Source of the DNA: Tetradesmus obliquus
Lineage: Eukaryota; Chlorophyta; Chlorophyceae; Sphaeropleales; Scenedesmaceae
NCBI GenBank assembly: GCA_030272155.1
Contig: CP126205.1
Coordinates: 4,328,501-4,392,500 of the forward strand
DNA length: 64,000 nt
Direction of reading: 5' to 3'
A program made the translations under genes and the position numbers. Under the pieces are notes generated by a model that worked only from the letters and a program-made list of their open reading frames with translations, did no database searches and was not told the origin of the DNA. Below are positions 1 through 13,310 of this stretch, piece after piece; the stretch's first letter is position 1, and each line of letters starts with the position of its first letter.

Positions 1-432
1 ATTATGTTGCATGATGCTGATGCTTGTAATGAATGCAATTCGGCAACTTTCCTTATATGTTGATCAGGGGTTTATAATGCCTTACTAAACTATTTAGTAA
101 GGTTACCTGCTCAACTTGAATGTGTACAGAGGTGCGGGTTGGTTGCTCAATCTGCTGCAGCAGCTGGCTATCTTGTGCACGCCTGAAATGACTGTAATGC
201 ACCGCAGGCACATTGCATTGTGCACTATAAATGTTGCTCCCTGCTGCTTTTCCTCACATGGGGCGTGGGCCAATGGCGACGTTTGAAACGGGTTACATGG
301 TAACAAAGTGATGACCGTCACGGACAAGTTGGTGCCGGCCAGACCCAGGATTCCATGTATGCAGATTCATGCACCAGAAGCACGACACAAATCCATGCCG
401 TCCCTCCCAGCCAGCCGCACGCATGGACTAGG
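1..432. other. 3' flank of the MPND-like gene
   Basis: No gene is visible here. The stretch lies downstream of the minus-strand stop at 433 and is probably its 3' UTR and flank. The only candidate signal is a TGTAA motif listed separately. Base composition drops out of the CAG/CTG-rich pattern of the coding exons. Confidence 0.5.
293..297 (-). promoter_or_regulatory. possible TGTAA polyadenylation signal
   Basis: TTACA on the plus strand reads TGTAA on the minus strand, about 136 nt after the stop of the MPND-like gene. TGTAA is the usual chlorophycean poly(A) signal. A five-base motif occurs often by chance, so support is weak. Confidence 0.3.
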
Positions 433-937
433 TCACGCTTGCTCATTCCTTGTGGCGTCATCATCCCCTGGCCCTGCCTGCAGCTCATCTCTGCTGTCGT
501 GCTGCTGCCCATTCGCGCCTTGCGCTGGCTCAGCAGCATCAGCAGCAGCTGCTGCTTCAACTGCTGCAGCTGTTACTTCGGCTACTTGCAAGGTAGCAGG
601 TGATACATCGTCTGCTGCTGCTGCGTCTGCTGCTGCACCGTCTGCTGCATCATCTGCTGCAGCCGTTTCAGGTGCTTCTGTATCTGCTGCAGCAGCTGTG
701 TCCAGTGCTGCTGCAGCAGCTGTAACAGATGCTGCATTTGCATAAGTTGCTGCAGGTGCGTCAGGTGCTGCATCTGCTGCTGCAGCTGCGTCAGATGCCG
801 CTTCTACTGCTGCAGCTGCGTCAGAAGCCGCTTCTGCTGCTGCAGCCGCTACGTCTGTCGCTTGGGTGGAAGGCGCCTCTACATCTGCTCCCGCTGCTGC
901 TGCAGGCACCTGCTGCGCAGCCTCACCTATGCCTTGC

Positions 938-969
<32 letters not shown>

Positions 970-3900
970 TTCTTGCAAAGGTAGCAGCGCTTCTGGTGCA
1001 GCCTTATCAGGCGCCGGCGACTGCTGCTGCTGCTGTGGTTCATGCTGGTCTGGTTCCTGCTGTTGTGATTCATGCATTTGCGTATCCTGCTGCGCCACCT
1101 CTGGCTGCCGCTGCTCTTGCTGCGGCTGCTCCACTTGCTGCGGCTGCTCCACTTGCTGTGGTGGCTCCTCTTGCTGCTGCTGCTGTTTCACTTGCTGCTG
1201 CTCCTGCTGCAGCTGTGGGATGGCTGCAGCGCCAGCAGCGCCTGCTGCAGCAGCAGCCACTGCTGCGGGTGGCGTCTTGCTGCGGATCTTGATGGTGCGG
1301 CCAGGCGCCCGGCCAGTCCCAGCAGCAGCAGCAGCAGCACCACCACCAGTAGCACCTGCCAGCAGCGCCCTGGCAAGGCTGGTTGCAGCCAGCGGCTTGC
1401 TCACAAACCGTTGGTGCTGCTGCTGCTGCTCTAGGCCAGCGCTGCTGCTGCGGTCTGCGTCCTCTCGCTGCTGCTGCTGCTGCTGCCGCTCTGCTGCTGC
1501 CATGGCCCCAGCCAGACCTGCCTCCACCAGCATCGCCTTCAGCGCCTCCATCCACTGCAGGAGAAAGCAATAGCAGCAGGAGCGGCAGCAGCAGCAGCAG
1601 ATTGACGCCTTTATGAAGGCATAGAGGGCAGCTGCGTTCATGCATCATGATGCCACAGACAGAGCAGCACGGGAGCAGGTTGCAGCGGCACATGCCTGTT
1701 GCCACAGCTCGATAGCTTGAGGGATCTCCAATGCCACAGCTGCAGCACTCACCCGCGTGCAGCTGTCCGCGCCCTAGCTGTGTAGCCACCAAGCGTGCAT
1801 GCTGCCCAGCAGCTTGCCCAGCCAGCTGCCAAATACACTTGCCCATCCTCCAGACCATACCACAGCTATGCTGCTTATGCAACCGCCTGCACCCCATCAC
1901 CGGCTGCACCCCTCACCGGGCCCAAGCACCTCGCATGCACCCATTTTTTAACAGGCCTCGGCATGCCGACAGAACAGCCCAGCAGCCACACTCACCCGAC
2001 GGCAGCTGTCAGCGCCGCAGCTGTGTGGCCACCACGCCCGCATGCTGCCCAGCAGCTTGCCCAGCCACATCCACTGCCAACCCCCCTGGCCTTGCTCACT
2101 GTTCAAAACAGCTGCAGCCCTCGCCAGGCTCCTGTGCCGACACTCCCTTATGACCCACATGCCCTGTGCATCCACAAACAGGCCTAAACCGAGCTATATT
2201 ATCAGCCACCCCAGAGCTGTGTGCACTCACCCGCCTGCAGCTGTCAGCGCCGCAGCTGTGCGGCCACCAGGCGCGCATGCTGCCCAGCAGCTTGCCCAGC
2301 CGCGTGCCCAGCACAGCAGCCTCGCCCCCACTGCCCCCAACACTCGCATCTGCTGCTGCTGCTGCCGCTGCGCCAGCCACAGCCGCCGGCGGCAGCCACT
2401 GCCCGGCCAGGTTTGCTGCGCTGCGCTTGTTGGCGTAGCGCAGCGCTGTGGTGCGCAGTGCGGGGATGGTTGCCATGAGGGCTGCCGGGGTGGCGGGCCG
2501 CAGCAGCCGCTCGATCGCCAGCTCCACCGGCACGTAGCCCTGCGGGTGGGAAGTGGGTTCAGTGGTAGGTTTTAGTGATGATTCAGCAGGTATAGGGGTC
2601 CCCAAACCAGCCGGCGCAACAGCAAGGGCAGTAGGTGCTCGATGGCCAGCTCCACCGGCACGTAGCCCTGCACGTGCAGCGACAGCGCATGAAGCCGTGT
2701 CTTGATGGAGGTTAAGGAGAGGGCAGCAGGCAAGGGTGGAAGGTTGTTCGGATCCAGTGCAGCAGGCGCTGTGTTGCCAGCTCCAGCAGCGCTACCGCTC
2801 ATGCGGGAGAATAGATGGTGTCTCAGCAGGTGAGGACTTGGGTTTCAGCACTGGCCGGTGCAACAAAGGCAGTGTGCACAGCAGCTTGCGCAGTATCCAA
2901 AGCACAGTACAGTAGTGCTTGCTGCGTGGACTCTGTGAACAAGCACACCTGCTCCAGCACATTGGAGCCCGCCTTGCCGCCGCCGCCCTCCACCCTGAAC
3001 CACGCGATACAACGTTCACTCTACACGCATGCGCCACACATGCTGCAAACCTTCCCAAAGCAGTCACCTGCTCCAGCACGGTTGCACCCGCCTTGCCGCC
3101 GCCACCCTCCACCCTGAACCACGCGGTACAATGTTCCACTGCCCAACACATGCGCCACACATGCTGCAAACCTTCGCAAAGCAGTCACCTGCTCCAGCAC
3201 GTTTGCGCCCGCCTTGCCGCCGCCGCCCTCCACCCTGAACCACGTCACGCTGCTCTGCAGCCCAGGCAGCCGCCTGTTGTAGGGCGACACGATGGCAGCA
3301 ATGTACGGCTCGTCGCTGCTGCCCTCAGACCGCACCTGGCAGCAGCAGCAGCAGCAGCTGTGACAGTGTAAGAGGTGGCCGAATATGAAACTTGAAGCTA
3401 CGCGCGGAATACAAGTGGCAGCAGCAGGCACCTGGCACTGTTACACGGCATTTTAGAGCGCTGTGCAAGCCGACTGACTTGACCAGACCACGCTGTGCTC
3501 GATGCAGATTGTGCTGAGTGCAAGCATCCCACACCCTTGGAGCAGCATATAAGCGCAAAAAGAACTCCTTACAAACAGTCCCCCTGCCCCACCGCCGCCG
3601 CAACTGCTGCTGCATCTGCAGCTGGTTGGCGATGTTGAACAACTAGGGGCGGGTGAAATAGATTATGCAAGCAGCCTGCCACACCCAGCCGCACCTGCTG
3701 CTGCATCTGCAGCTGGTTGGCGATGTCGATCACGCTGGGCAGCGCGGGGAAGCTGGGGTGGCTGTGGTACCAGCCCACCACTGATAGACCCCACAGCTCG
3801 CTGATGACCTCGGTGACCTGCAGGACATGGCCAGCAGTGCAGTCGCGGTAGTATTGCTTTTACAGTAATTATTCATGTGGTTCCGCGCCCACGACATATT

Positions 3901-6900
3901 GGCTGTGGGGTCTATTGTGATAGACCCCACAGCTCGCTGATGACCTCCGTGACCTGCAGCGTGCAATCAATGCAGAGGCGGCAGTGTTACTGTTATCTTC
4001 ACTAGATTGTCTACGTTGTACCAGCCCAACACAGACAGGCCCCACAGCTCGCTGATGACCTCAGTGACCTGCAATGCAGTGTGCAAGCAGGCAGACCGCG
4101 CCCGTAATCACGCTGGAATACAGTGCAGCCAACCATGGTGCGAGCCCCAGCAGCTCACATGTGCCGGCACTCGCCTGAAGCGCACAGAATATACATGCAA
4201 AGTGCCCACAGCAACTGTTACCAGTGGTCATAAGCAACATCAAACCAACAGGAGTTCCCGAGCAACATACAACATGTGAGCGGAAACACGTGAATGTTTT
4301 TAGTGTTCAAGATTCGCACCTTGAGCTGGTCTTCGGGGTCCATCTCTACGTTGGTGCCGTCGTTGGTGCCCGCGCCGCCGCCCGCCGCCTCGCGCACCGG
4401 GAAGGCCCGCTCCACGCGCAGCAGGCGCTGCTCGCTGCTCCAGCTGCCCGCCAGCAGCCCGATGACCTCGTGCCTGTCCAGGTGCGCGTGGAAGTCCATG
4501 ACCACCTCGGCCCTGTGGTGACGACGAAAGTGCAAAAGAGAGGGTGGCAGCAGGCACAAGAACGTTATTTATATTTTTGGTGTGAGTGAGCGGGGAAGGT
4601 CCTTACATGCACTTGAAGATGTCCTACAGAACGTGTGACATGCCACCTACAGAAACCACACAGTTAGCTTGGCAACCTTTTGCCGGTGGCATTAGGAGCT
4701 GAGCCAATCAGTGGCTCAACGCTTTGGAGCAGAGTGTACAGCCGCAAAGGTAACCAGGTGATAGTTGCGGTTGCACGCCCATGTGTAACTAGACCTGGTC
4801 AGGAGCAAGGTGCCCCCAAAGAGTAGCAACAATTTGGCAACCAAAAGCCGCTGCTGCAGGTACTCACAGCGGCGCCACCTGCATCCTGAAGGGCTGCGCG
4901 CCAGCCAGCCCGCTGCCGGCCAAGCATTGCGGTTTGACACCCCTCAACGCCCCACATCAGGGGTAAGGCTGATGCCCAGATGAACAGCAAAGCAGAGCAG
5001 AACATACGCAATGCACGAATCTCAAAAAACACTTAGCAGAACCCTGGTAATACTCACAGCGGTGCCACCTGCACTCGGAATGGCTGTGCGCCAGCCAGCC
5101 CGCTGCCGGCCTTGATGGAAAAGCAGAACTCATGCCATGCACACGTAACAAAGAATCACCAAACCCAACCTTATGGACACTTACAGTGGCGCCACCTGCA
5201 CCCTGAAGGGCTGCGCGCCCGCCAGCCCGCTGCCGGGCGGCCCGCCGCCGTAGACCTCGCAGCGCACCATGTCGTGATCATCCTTGTCAAGCCCACCCAT
5301 CAGCATCGCCGCACTGTTGATCAGCCGCTCCGGCGGCCGGATCATCCGCCGCGGCCGCCCCGTGGCAGCAGCAGCGGTGCTGGGTGTTGCGGTGCCATCT
5401 GCTGCTGCTGCCGCCTCAGCGAGCGCTGCTGCTACAGCCAGGCCTGGCGGAGTGTATGCTGCTTCGTAGGTGCTGCTGGGTGTGCAGGTGCCGTTGGTGA
5501 TGGCCTCAAGCTCAACACCTGAGCAGCAGCAGCAACAGCGGGCAGCGGCAGCAGGCACAACAGTCCACAATGCAAGGACAAGGCACAGGTGCAGGTGTCG
5601 TTGGTGATGGCCTCTAGCTCGACACCTGGGGGGTCAACAGACCACACAGCAGCAGCAAAGAGTGTCAGCAGACACACCATGCAAGAATTTCGGCCAGCGA
5701 CAGCAGGCAATTGGGTGACCTTATGGAGATACACCAAGCCTATGCGTCATGTGACACGCTACACCATCATCCTGCAAACTCTGCTTGCATGCATGTTGAG
5801 GCACGGAGTGGCACAACATATATATCAACATCCAAATTGCATGCTGCTGCTGCTGCTGCTGCTGCCCCTGCGGCTGCGCCACCCCCGCTCGCCCACCTGA
5901 CAGGAAGTGCTTGGGCCCGAGCTCCACTGGCAGCACATCATCATCAATTCCAGCACCGCCTAGCCCAGCAAGCTCGCTCTGCTGCGGCGCAAACTCGTGC
6001 TCAGCAGGAGCCATGCAACCCAGGTCAGCACGCCGCGGCGTGTGCTCGTTGTTTGTGTTCACCCTGCCGCCAGCAGCTGCTGCTGCTGCTGCTGCTACGC
6101 CGCTGCTGCTGGGAGCAGTGTTTGCTGCGCCGCTGCTGCTAGGGGCGGCAGCGGGAGACGCACCGCCCGCGAACGCAGCAGCGGTGGCAGCAGCAGCAGC
6201 TGCGGCAACTGCGCCTGCGCTGCTCGCTGGTAGCGGCGGCCGCGGCGGCGCTCGACTGCTATTTGCGCCAGCAGCAGCACCGGCAGCAGCAGCGGTGGTT
6301 GCAGAAGCAGCTGCTGCCGGCGTGCCGCCTCTGCTGCTGCGTCCGCCACGCGGTGCCAGCTGCCGCAGTGCAGGCGCACCGCTGCCGCCACCTGCTGGTG
6401 GTGCTGCTGCTGCCGCTGCCGCTGCTGCTGCTGCTGCTGCGCCGCCGTTGCCGCTGGCAGTGCGTGCACGCTTGCTGGGGGGCAGTGGTGGCGCGGCAGA
6501 GTCCATGCCGCTGCCTGCAGCATATCAAGGCACTGAAAGGTCAGATTTCACATGCAACTGCATCTACATTTTCATCATAAGCAAGAGGAACAGCAGGCAC
6601 AGGGTGATGGCCCGGGGCAATCCGCCAGGCGCAAGGAGTCAAGCATGCGTCGTGCCATGGTTGCAGCTACTCATGTGACAGATGCTGTTGCTGCTGCAGT
6701 AGAGCAGGCCTGCTGAGTTTCAGGCGCAGCACCTCGCGCATGCCTGCTGCTGCACACGCTGCTGTTTCGCTGTGCTGTGCTGTGCTGCCATCAGGTGCTG
6801 CTGTGCTGTGCTGCCCCGCACCTGCGCTGCCTGCGCCGTCCTCTCCGTACCGCCTCAGCAGCAGGTCCATCTTGTACTGCTCCAGGAACCTGCAGCAGGC

Positions 6901-8465
6901 AAGCAGGGGATCGGAAAATAGACAAGAATACACGGAATCAATAAAACAACACCAGCGCTTTGCAGGGATTGCAAGCCAGTATGCAGCAGAGATATGTCCC
7001 ACTTGCACGCGGCAAACCCTGCACAATCGTCTGCGTGGCATGCATGCACACCGCGTGAATGAGGCGCGCAGCACCTGCCACCACCCGCCTCCACGCAAGC
7101 TCTTCCTTCAGCCACTCACACGCCAAGGTGCTTGACGGTCTTCCAGCCGTCGTCTGCTGCATCACCGCCCCAGCACTTGCCAAGATATTATGCGCACCAA
7201 CACTCACAATCCCAATTACTTTACGTCCCCACTGCCACTCACTTGCCCAGGTAATTGACGGTCTTCCAGCCGGCGTGTGCTGCAACACCGCCCCTTCAAT
7301 TTCCAGATATCGTGCGCACCAACACTCACATTCCCAGAGATTCCACACCCACACCACTCACTTGCCCAGGTACTTGACGGTCTTCCAGCCATCGTCAGCC
7401 TTGCGCGCTGGGTTGACCAGGCGCTTCAGGTAGATGGAGAAGGCCGAGGGAGAGTCGAAGAACAGCTCTGCAGTGAACAGCACATTCAAGGCAGCACACC
7501 ACAGTGTTTTTTTCAGCAGGTGCAGTTGACCAGGCGCTTGAGGTACATGGAGAAGGCGGAGGCAGTGTCTCTGAACAGCGCTGCAGGGCAGGATGGTGAG
7601 CACGCGTCATACACGTGTAGCGCATTGCTGGTGCAGCAAGCGAGGGCCGCAGCTAGTTGTGGTGCTGGGTAGCGTGCTGTGGCAGTTTTGCTGCAGAATT
7701 ATTGCGCTTGAGTGGGTGGCTCCCAGCACTCGATCCTATGGTTGTTCCTGCAAGCTGTGACCAGCCTGCGCTGACCCAACTGCTTGAACCTGGTGCTAAT
7801 GCCTGCCAGCTGCTAGCAGCGCAGCAGGCACAAGGGCTGCGCCACTTCACTGTTGCTGGAAACCTGTCCTGTGACCTGTTGATTCAATCAGGCTGCTGCA
7901 GTTACTCCATCCTTGTGCTGCTGCTGGGCAAGGTGATGCTGCTTTTGCCACATCACACCTTTCCAGCGGATGCGGCCATCATAAGTGAGGCTGGCGTATG
8001 TGAGTGTGCCCTTGTATTCCACTGTCAGTACATCGTCCCCTGGCTGCATCAGCCCTTCATCTATTAGCCCCTTCAGGTTGACCAGGCCTGCAGGCCGCTT
8101 GGGGGCACGCCTGGGCTTGGCTGCAGCCTGCTTGCGAGCACGCGAGGGCTGCAGGAAATAGCAGAAAGGTAGAAGGGTGCAGATGCAGCAGTGATGGGTG
8201 TACTGCAGCGCTATGTTTGCCTGGCACCGCTGCTGCACAGCAGGCTGAACATAAGGTAGCTTTTAGAAATATGCGTCAATGATCTGGACTTATGCTGACA
8301 CAATCCTGCTGTTGGCACAGGAGGGTAGCGGTTATGGTTGGACAGATGCTTGCTGCCTGTGCTGCTTTTGATGTGTCACCCGACCTTAGGCGCAGGCTCC
8401 TCATCTGAGTCAGACATATCTTCATCCAATGCATAGTCATCATCTCGTCGCCTAGACCCACGCAT
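433..8465 (-). CDS. MPND: RAMA + MPN/JAMM domain protein, MPND-like putative deubiquitinase
   Basis: Eleven exons join in one frame to 1,096 aa: 8465-8385, 8148-7959, 7467-7362, 6889-6822, 6514-5897, 5518-5185, 4512-4320, 3817-3695, 3335-3189, 2539-2231, 1554-433. The start MRGSRRRDDDYALDEDM opens an acidic tail. Exons 2-4 encode a RAMA domain (GLMQPGDDVLTVEYKG, DGRIRWK, SPSAFSIYLKRLVNP, DDGWKTVKYLGK). A low-complexity linker with a basic PPSKRAR patch (possible nuclear signal) follows. Exons 6-9 encode an MPN domain with an intact JAMM zinc site: EVIGLLAG gives the Glu, YHSHPSFPALPSVIDI gives HxH-x7-S-x2-D. The last exon is Ala/Gln-rich. RAMA plus MPN is the architecture of animal MPND, a predicted metalloprotease whose RAMA domain is reported to sense N6-methyladenine in DNA. 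I infer nuclear chromatin deubiquitination. The linker splice at 6822/6514 is set by phase only. Introns hold many exon echoes. Confidence 0.85.
1741..2070 (-). repeat. two echoes of the 3' edge of MPND-like exon 10
   Basis: Copies at about 1746-1824 and 1992-2070 repeat the end of exon 10 (2231-2305), including the CTCACC-type donor complement followed by the segment encoding LGKLLGSMRAWWPHS. They lie in the last intron. Together with the true exon edge there are three donors in a row about 240 bp apart. Confidence 0.8.
2638..3122 (-). repeat. echoes of exon 10 start and exon 9 end in the MPND-like gene
   Basis: About 2638-2685 repeats the start of exon 10 (GYVPVELAIE) with its upstream acceptor. 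About 2945-3003 and 3064-3122 repeat the end of exon 9 (WFRVEGGGGKAG to the donor). Both lie in the intron between these exons, beside the edge they resemble. Confidence 0.8.
3590..4076 (-). repeat. echoes flanking MPND-like exon 8 (JAMM exon)
   Basis: Exon 8 is 3695-3817. A copy of its 3' edge (IANQLQMQQQ region plus donor) is at about 3594-3640. Copies of its 5' edge (acceptor plus VTEVISELWGLS region) are at about 3922-3962 and 4036-4074. The catalytic JAMM exon is thus bracketed by partial copies of its own two ends. Confidence 0.8.
4862..5112 (-). repeat. two echoes of MPND-like exon 6 3' edge
   Basis: About 4862-4925 and 5050-5112 repeat the end of exon 6 (SGLAGAQPFRVQVAPL plus a CTCAC/TTAC donor complement), near-identical to 5185-5240. 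They sit in the intron before exon 7 at a spacing of about 190 and 135 bp. Confidence 0.8.
7120..7575 (-). repeat. echoes flanking MPND-like exon 3
   Basis: About 7120-7152 and 7240-7272 copy the 3' edge of exon 3 (WKTVKYLGK plus donor). About 7515-7575 copies its 5' part (SAFSIYLKRLVN region, degenerate) upstream of the true exon at 7362-7467. The exon lies between decayed copies of itself. Confidence 0.75.
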
Positions 8466-9513
8466 TGCGAATGGACAAAGAGGAAAGTGACGATGGCAAA
8501 GAGTATGTTCTTCACGCTAGAAACTATTTCGTGTGACTAGATATTGGTAAAACAACACGATCGATGCAACAGTGCATTGATTCAGAGACATCGTCAGTCT
8601 GAACATGGGGTTAACACCATCGCTCTTCGACTTACTGCCACAGTCAGTCGCACACAAACAACGACAACGCAATCAGCTGTTTTTGCAAAGATTGTGACGT
8701 CCCAAATGTTGTTGTGGTCGGGCATACCACCCGCAGAACCCACCATTTGACACCGTTTGCTGTTCTGCCGCGTACAAGATGCTGAGAAGCTGGCTGAAAA
8801 TGATCGTTGGCGTTCTGGCTTCACTTCATCCACCTGTTGACAGCCTCATGCACCCTGTGATGGGCTTGGTGGCAAGCAAGACGGCAACAGGGCTCTCACC
8901 TTGATGAGGTGAGGAAGGCTGGCTTACATGGGCCGTTCATAGCGCTATGTATGTTGGGAAACCTTCCGTCTTTCATCTAGGCACCAGATTGGTCAGGCAG
9001 CAGAGTTTCGTGTGCTTCTACTGCTGCGCTGCGGCGGCTGCTGCTGCTGCTGATCACTGCTGCATTCATGATGGCTGTAGCCAGGCATGTTGAGTATTGG
9101 GCTGTGAGGAGCATTGCAAACTCCTGGAGGGTACGTCCCTGTGACAGGAAAGACTAATAATCTGAGCCCTCCTTTTGCAAAAGACCTCAATGCAGGGTAG
9201 TACCGCATGCAGCAACTGTTGCCACCAACCATGATGCCGTTTAACATGAGTGCATCAAGCATGCCTGAGATATGGCACACACGGGTGGTAAAGTTTAGCT
9301 GTCAGGGCCTGCTTCTAGCTTTGGAAGCTGAATAAACCACCCAACAGCAAAGCACCGCAGCAGCTGGGCACGCAGCAGTAATGCTCGTGCCCTTTGCTGG
9401 GGTGCTACAAGCAGCTACCATGAATGCGCCAACACATCTGTACATGTATCGTTGACCTGTGTCTGCCACTCTTCAACTCAATGCAACTTGTCAATGATCT
9501 TACAAGTTCGTTC

Positions 9514-9565
<52 letters not shown>

Positions 9566-10056
9566 ATACCCCTGCTGCCTGCAGTGTGCCGCACATGCTG
9601 CAGGGCCCACACAACCGTCCTTGGTGCAGCCATGCAGCAGAGCATGCAGCATGCAAGGCAGCATGTCTTTTATGCCACCGCAGCGCTGACTCGCAGTCTA
9701 CTGGCAGCCTGCAGCAGCAGCCAGCAGCAGCAGCCAGCATCTGCGCATGTGGGTGTGTGGCGGCATCAGCGCCAAGCAGATGCACTGGAGACCTTTAGCG
9801 AGTTGCCACACTGTTGAGTGCTGCAGCACGCCGCTGCACATGACACACAAATGGCGTAGCCGCCATGGGCGCTGTTTAACTTCATCAGTGAAAAGTGTGA
9901 ACTACAGCTGGTGTACAGTGACACTGAGCTCTGTATCATCTCTGTTGTACACAAAACACCACATATTTGCTTGGCGCGCACTTATGCAGTGTCGTCATCA
10001 CCATCATGTCATCAAATGTCAGCTGTACACCATTTTCTATGTGCAGTGGAGAGTCA
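8466..10056. other. intergenic region between the MPND-like and first MYND genes
   Basis: This is the 5' flank of the MPND-like gene and the 3' flank of the first MYND gene, both on the minus strand. Frames are short and lack recognisable motifs. A pure (TGC)n run of about 15 copies lies at 9519-9562. I see nothing else supportable. Confidence 0.5.
9519..9562. repeat. (TGC)n microsatellite
   Basis: About 15 uninterrupted CTG/TGC triplets in intergenic DNA. The same triplet expands throughout the window in exons and introns, so it is not tied to coding selection here. Confidence 0.9.
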
Positions 10057-12498
10057 TCAGCTGCACGCCAGCCCTGCTGCCGCCATGGCCTTGCAGCCCT
10101 TCCTGTGCCGCCGCCAGTCAGCTGCCTGGCAGGCTGCACTGCAGTAGCGGCAGCGGCAGCCAGCACACGCCTTGCTGGCCACTGCTGCCTCACTGGCTCC
10201 CTCCAGGTTCTCACAGCCGGGGTTGTTGCACACCAGCGGCAGCGGCGCAGCAGCCACCAGCGCCCTGCACAGCTGCAGCGCATCTGCATACAGCTGATTG
10301 ACGTCCACTTGCGGCCCACTGCTGCTGCTGGTGATGGTGGTGGTCTCCGCTTGACGAACAGCAGTGTCAACGGCACCGGAAACATCCGGCCACTTGTGCC
10401 TGAAAGCTGCTGCTGCTTCCGCCCAGCGTCTGTTCTGTTGCACCTGCAGCAGGTAGCCCCACCTGGCTCGCCTGAGGATGCTGCTGCTGCTGCCAGCATC
10501 AGCTGCCGCACTGCTGCTGCCAGCATCAGCTGCCGCACTGCTGCTGCGCCCCACACCCAGCAGCAGCAGCTGCAGCAGCGCATGCAGCAGCGAGAAGTCC
10601 TGGATCATGCTCAGCTGCCAGCGCTGCCACTGCCCAGGCACGCTGGCAGCACCAGACACGCCTAACTTGAGATAAGTGCGCTCACCATTGCTGCAGCTAC
10701 CGTTCGTAAAACAGGGCTGCAGGATCACACTCCTGTAGTCATACCAGCAGACAGCACACAGCACCGGTGTAAAGCGCCGCTCCATCGGGGCGCGAACTGA
10801 TGGCGTGATAAGGTATGGCTTCATGGGTAACATGATGATGACAGCACCAGTGCAAAGCGCGGTCAGGCAGTGCTGATGGTCCTTGTGTGCACGGCAACGC
10901 TGATGGTGCTCGTGTGCACGGCACCTCCATGCAAGTCAGCAGCACCGTGGCAGCAAAGCACACTGACAGCTGTTTCTGACTGCTGGGCTTATAGCTGATC
11001 TGCGACAGGTTACAACAACGGGTCACACCAGTTGCTCCGTGTGCCAGCAATACATGTCAAATGCACGTAGCTGTCAGCCGCTGCTTCACTTGACCAGCTT
11101 TGCTTGCAGCTGCTGGAGCTTCACTTTGACCAGCAGAAGTCAGCTCACCTTGCAAACAGCTGCGCTGGCATGCTGCCTGCTGCCGCTGCTGCTGCCTCCA
11201 TTGCATCTGCCAGCACCACCAGCGACCTGGCCACCAGCACAGCCAGCAGCAGCAAGCTGGCCCTGGCCTGCTGCAGCTGGCTGACTGCAGCCCCTGCTGA
11301 TAGGCTGCTGCTGGCACCACTAGAGGCTGGTATTGCCTCACCAGCAGCACCAGCAGCAGCAGCAGCAGCGGCAGCAACACCTGCAGCAATGATCTGTTGC
11401 GCGGGACCCTCTGTGTCTGTTGCGCCTTCAAAGTTAAACCCAGCAAGGTTGCCTAGCTGGCACTGCACCTCTGGCACGACAGCTGGGAAGCAGTAAGCTG
11501 CATGCTCGGTGATAGCTGCGCGGGCCGGTGCACTCCCAGCCGCCTGCGCTGCGCCTGCTGCCTTGATGCACGCAGCAGCGCGCTTCACCACACTGGCCAG
11601 CGCACATGCCAGCGCAGCAACAGCAGCCGTGTCAGACAGGCGCAATCCTGCTGCTGGGGTTTGGCAATCGCGCAGCAGGTGCGCGGCTGCCAGTGTGTCA
11701 ACCGCTTGGAAGTGTGGGCTGCGCACGCAGGCGTCGATCAGTCCGGCAACTGCTGCTGTGACGGCTGGCGGGCCTGCGGGCATGTACAAAGCAGGCGCAG
11801 ATGATGCATGCAGGCGGGCTCAGCAAGTGCCGCACACTTTGTAATCGACGTCACGTCAACCTGAGGTGTACAGACAGCGGCTGTGTGTTGACAGAGTGAT
11901 TGGATAGGGTAGCACGCAAGCAGGCGAGTGACCGTGTCTGGTGGTCATACTATGTCAAGGTCATAGTATGTGCACTCAGCAGCGCACCAGATTCAGACAC
12001 GACAGTGCAACAAGCCGGTCACTTCGAGATTTGGCTAGCAACACTATGTCGACATGTCAGCGGTGCATGAGCGGCTGTTATGCGCAGCTCACGTGCTGGT
12101 GTCAACGCTCTGCACGCTCTGCCGCCACCAGCTGGTCGTTCGGTACTCAGATTATGACAGCATGTCACTAACATGTCAGTAACACATAAGGCTCACCTTG
12201 TGGCACAATGCGCTGCACTTTTTGCACTGCCAGCAGCTGGTCACCCGGAGACCACCAGCTGCCAGCTGCCCGCGTCACAGCAGCACACACTTCAGGCCGC
12301 ACAGGTGCAGCCAATGCACGCAGCAGCAGCAGCGTAGCATCTTGCCCTGCTAGCAGCTGCTGCAGGCTGCCGCTGTGCTCAGCTGCTGCTTCAGGTCTCG
12401 CCTGCTGCCGTGCCTGGAATGTGCAGCGGTGCAGCAGCTGCAGCAGCAGCTGGTTGCTGCTCACCAGCAGCACTACCCGCAGCTTGAACGGCTCCTGA

Positions 12499-12552
<54 letters not shown>

Positions 12553-13278
12553 AACAGAGCTTCAGCCAGCAACAGCAGCTCCACTGCCAGCTGCAGGCAG
12601 TCGGCAGCAGCCATGCCTGCCAGCAGCTCTGGTCCTTGACGGCTGTCAGATGCTGCTGCTGCTGCTGCTGCTGTTGCTGACTCGCCTTCATCACTGTCAT
12701 CAGCAGGGCTGTCGTGCCATCGCTCGATGTGCAAGCAGAGCAGCCTGGCAGCAGCAATGCCCCAAGCAAAGATATGCTGTTTCTGATCGGCAGGAGCAGC
12801 AGCAGCAGCAGCAGCAGTGTCTGTGGCAGCAGCAGCAGCTCCCTGCAGCCTGCTGCTGCTAGTCTGGTCTGCTGTCAGTGCTGCACAGTAGGCCTGGGCG
12901 TCACCTGGCAGCAGCTGCACAGTAGGCCTGGGCGTCACCTGGCAGCAGCTGCACAGTAGGCCTGGGCGTCACCTGGCAGCAGCTGCACAGTAGGCCTGGG
13001 CGTCACCTGGCAGCAGCTGCACAGTAGGCCTGGGCGTCACCTGGCAGCAGCTGCACAGTAGGCCTGGGCGTCACCTGGCAGCAGCTGCACAGTAGGCCTG
13101 GGCGTCACCTGGCAGCAGCTGCACAGTAGGCCTGGGCGTCACCTGGCAGCAGCTGCACAGTAGGCCTGGGCGTCACCTGGCAGCAGCTGCAGCAGCGACT
13201 CATGGAAAGCCGGGGTACTGCCCGCTGCACCCTGCCGCTGCTGCTGCTGCTGTGTTGGCCGGCCTGCATGGATTGCCG

Positions 13279-13310
<32 letters not shown>

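Noticed and set aside
433..1641. Leu/Cys-rich plus-strand frames over the MPND-like last exon
   Set aside because: CTG-run shadows of the Gln/Ala-rich minus-strand exon, which is in phase with ten upstream exons.
12891..13196. CRISPR-like direct repeats of 34 bp
   Set aside because: The repeats are directly adjacent with no unique spacers, lie inside a eukaryotic exon block and encode part of the protein in one copy.
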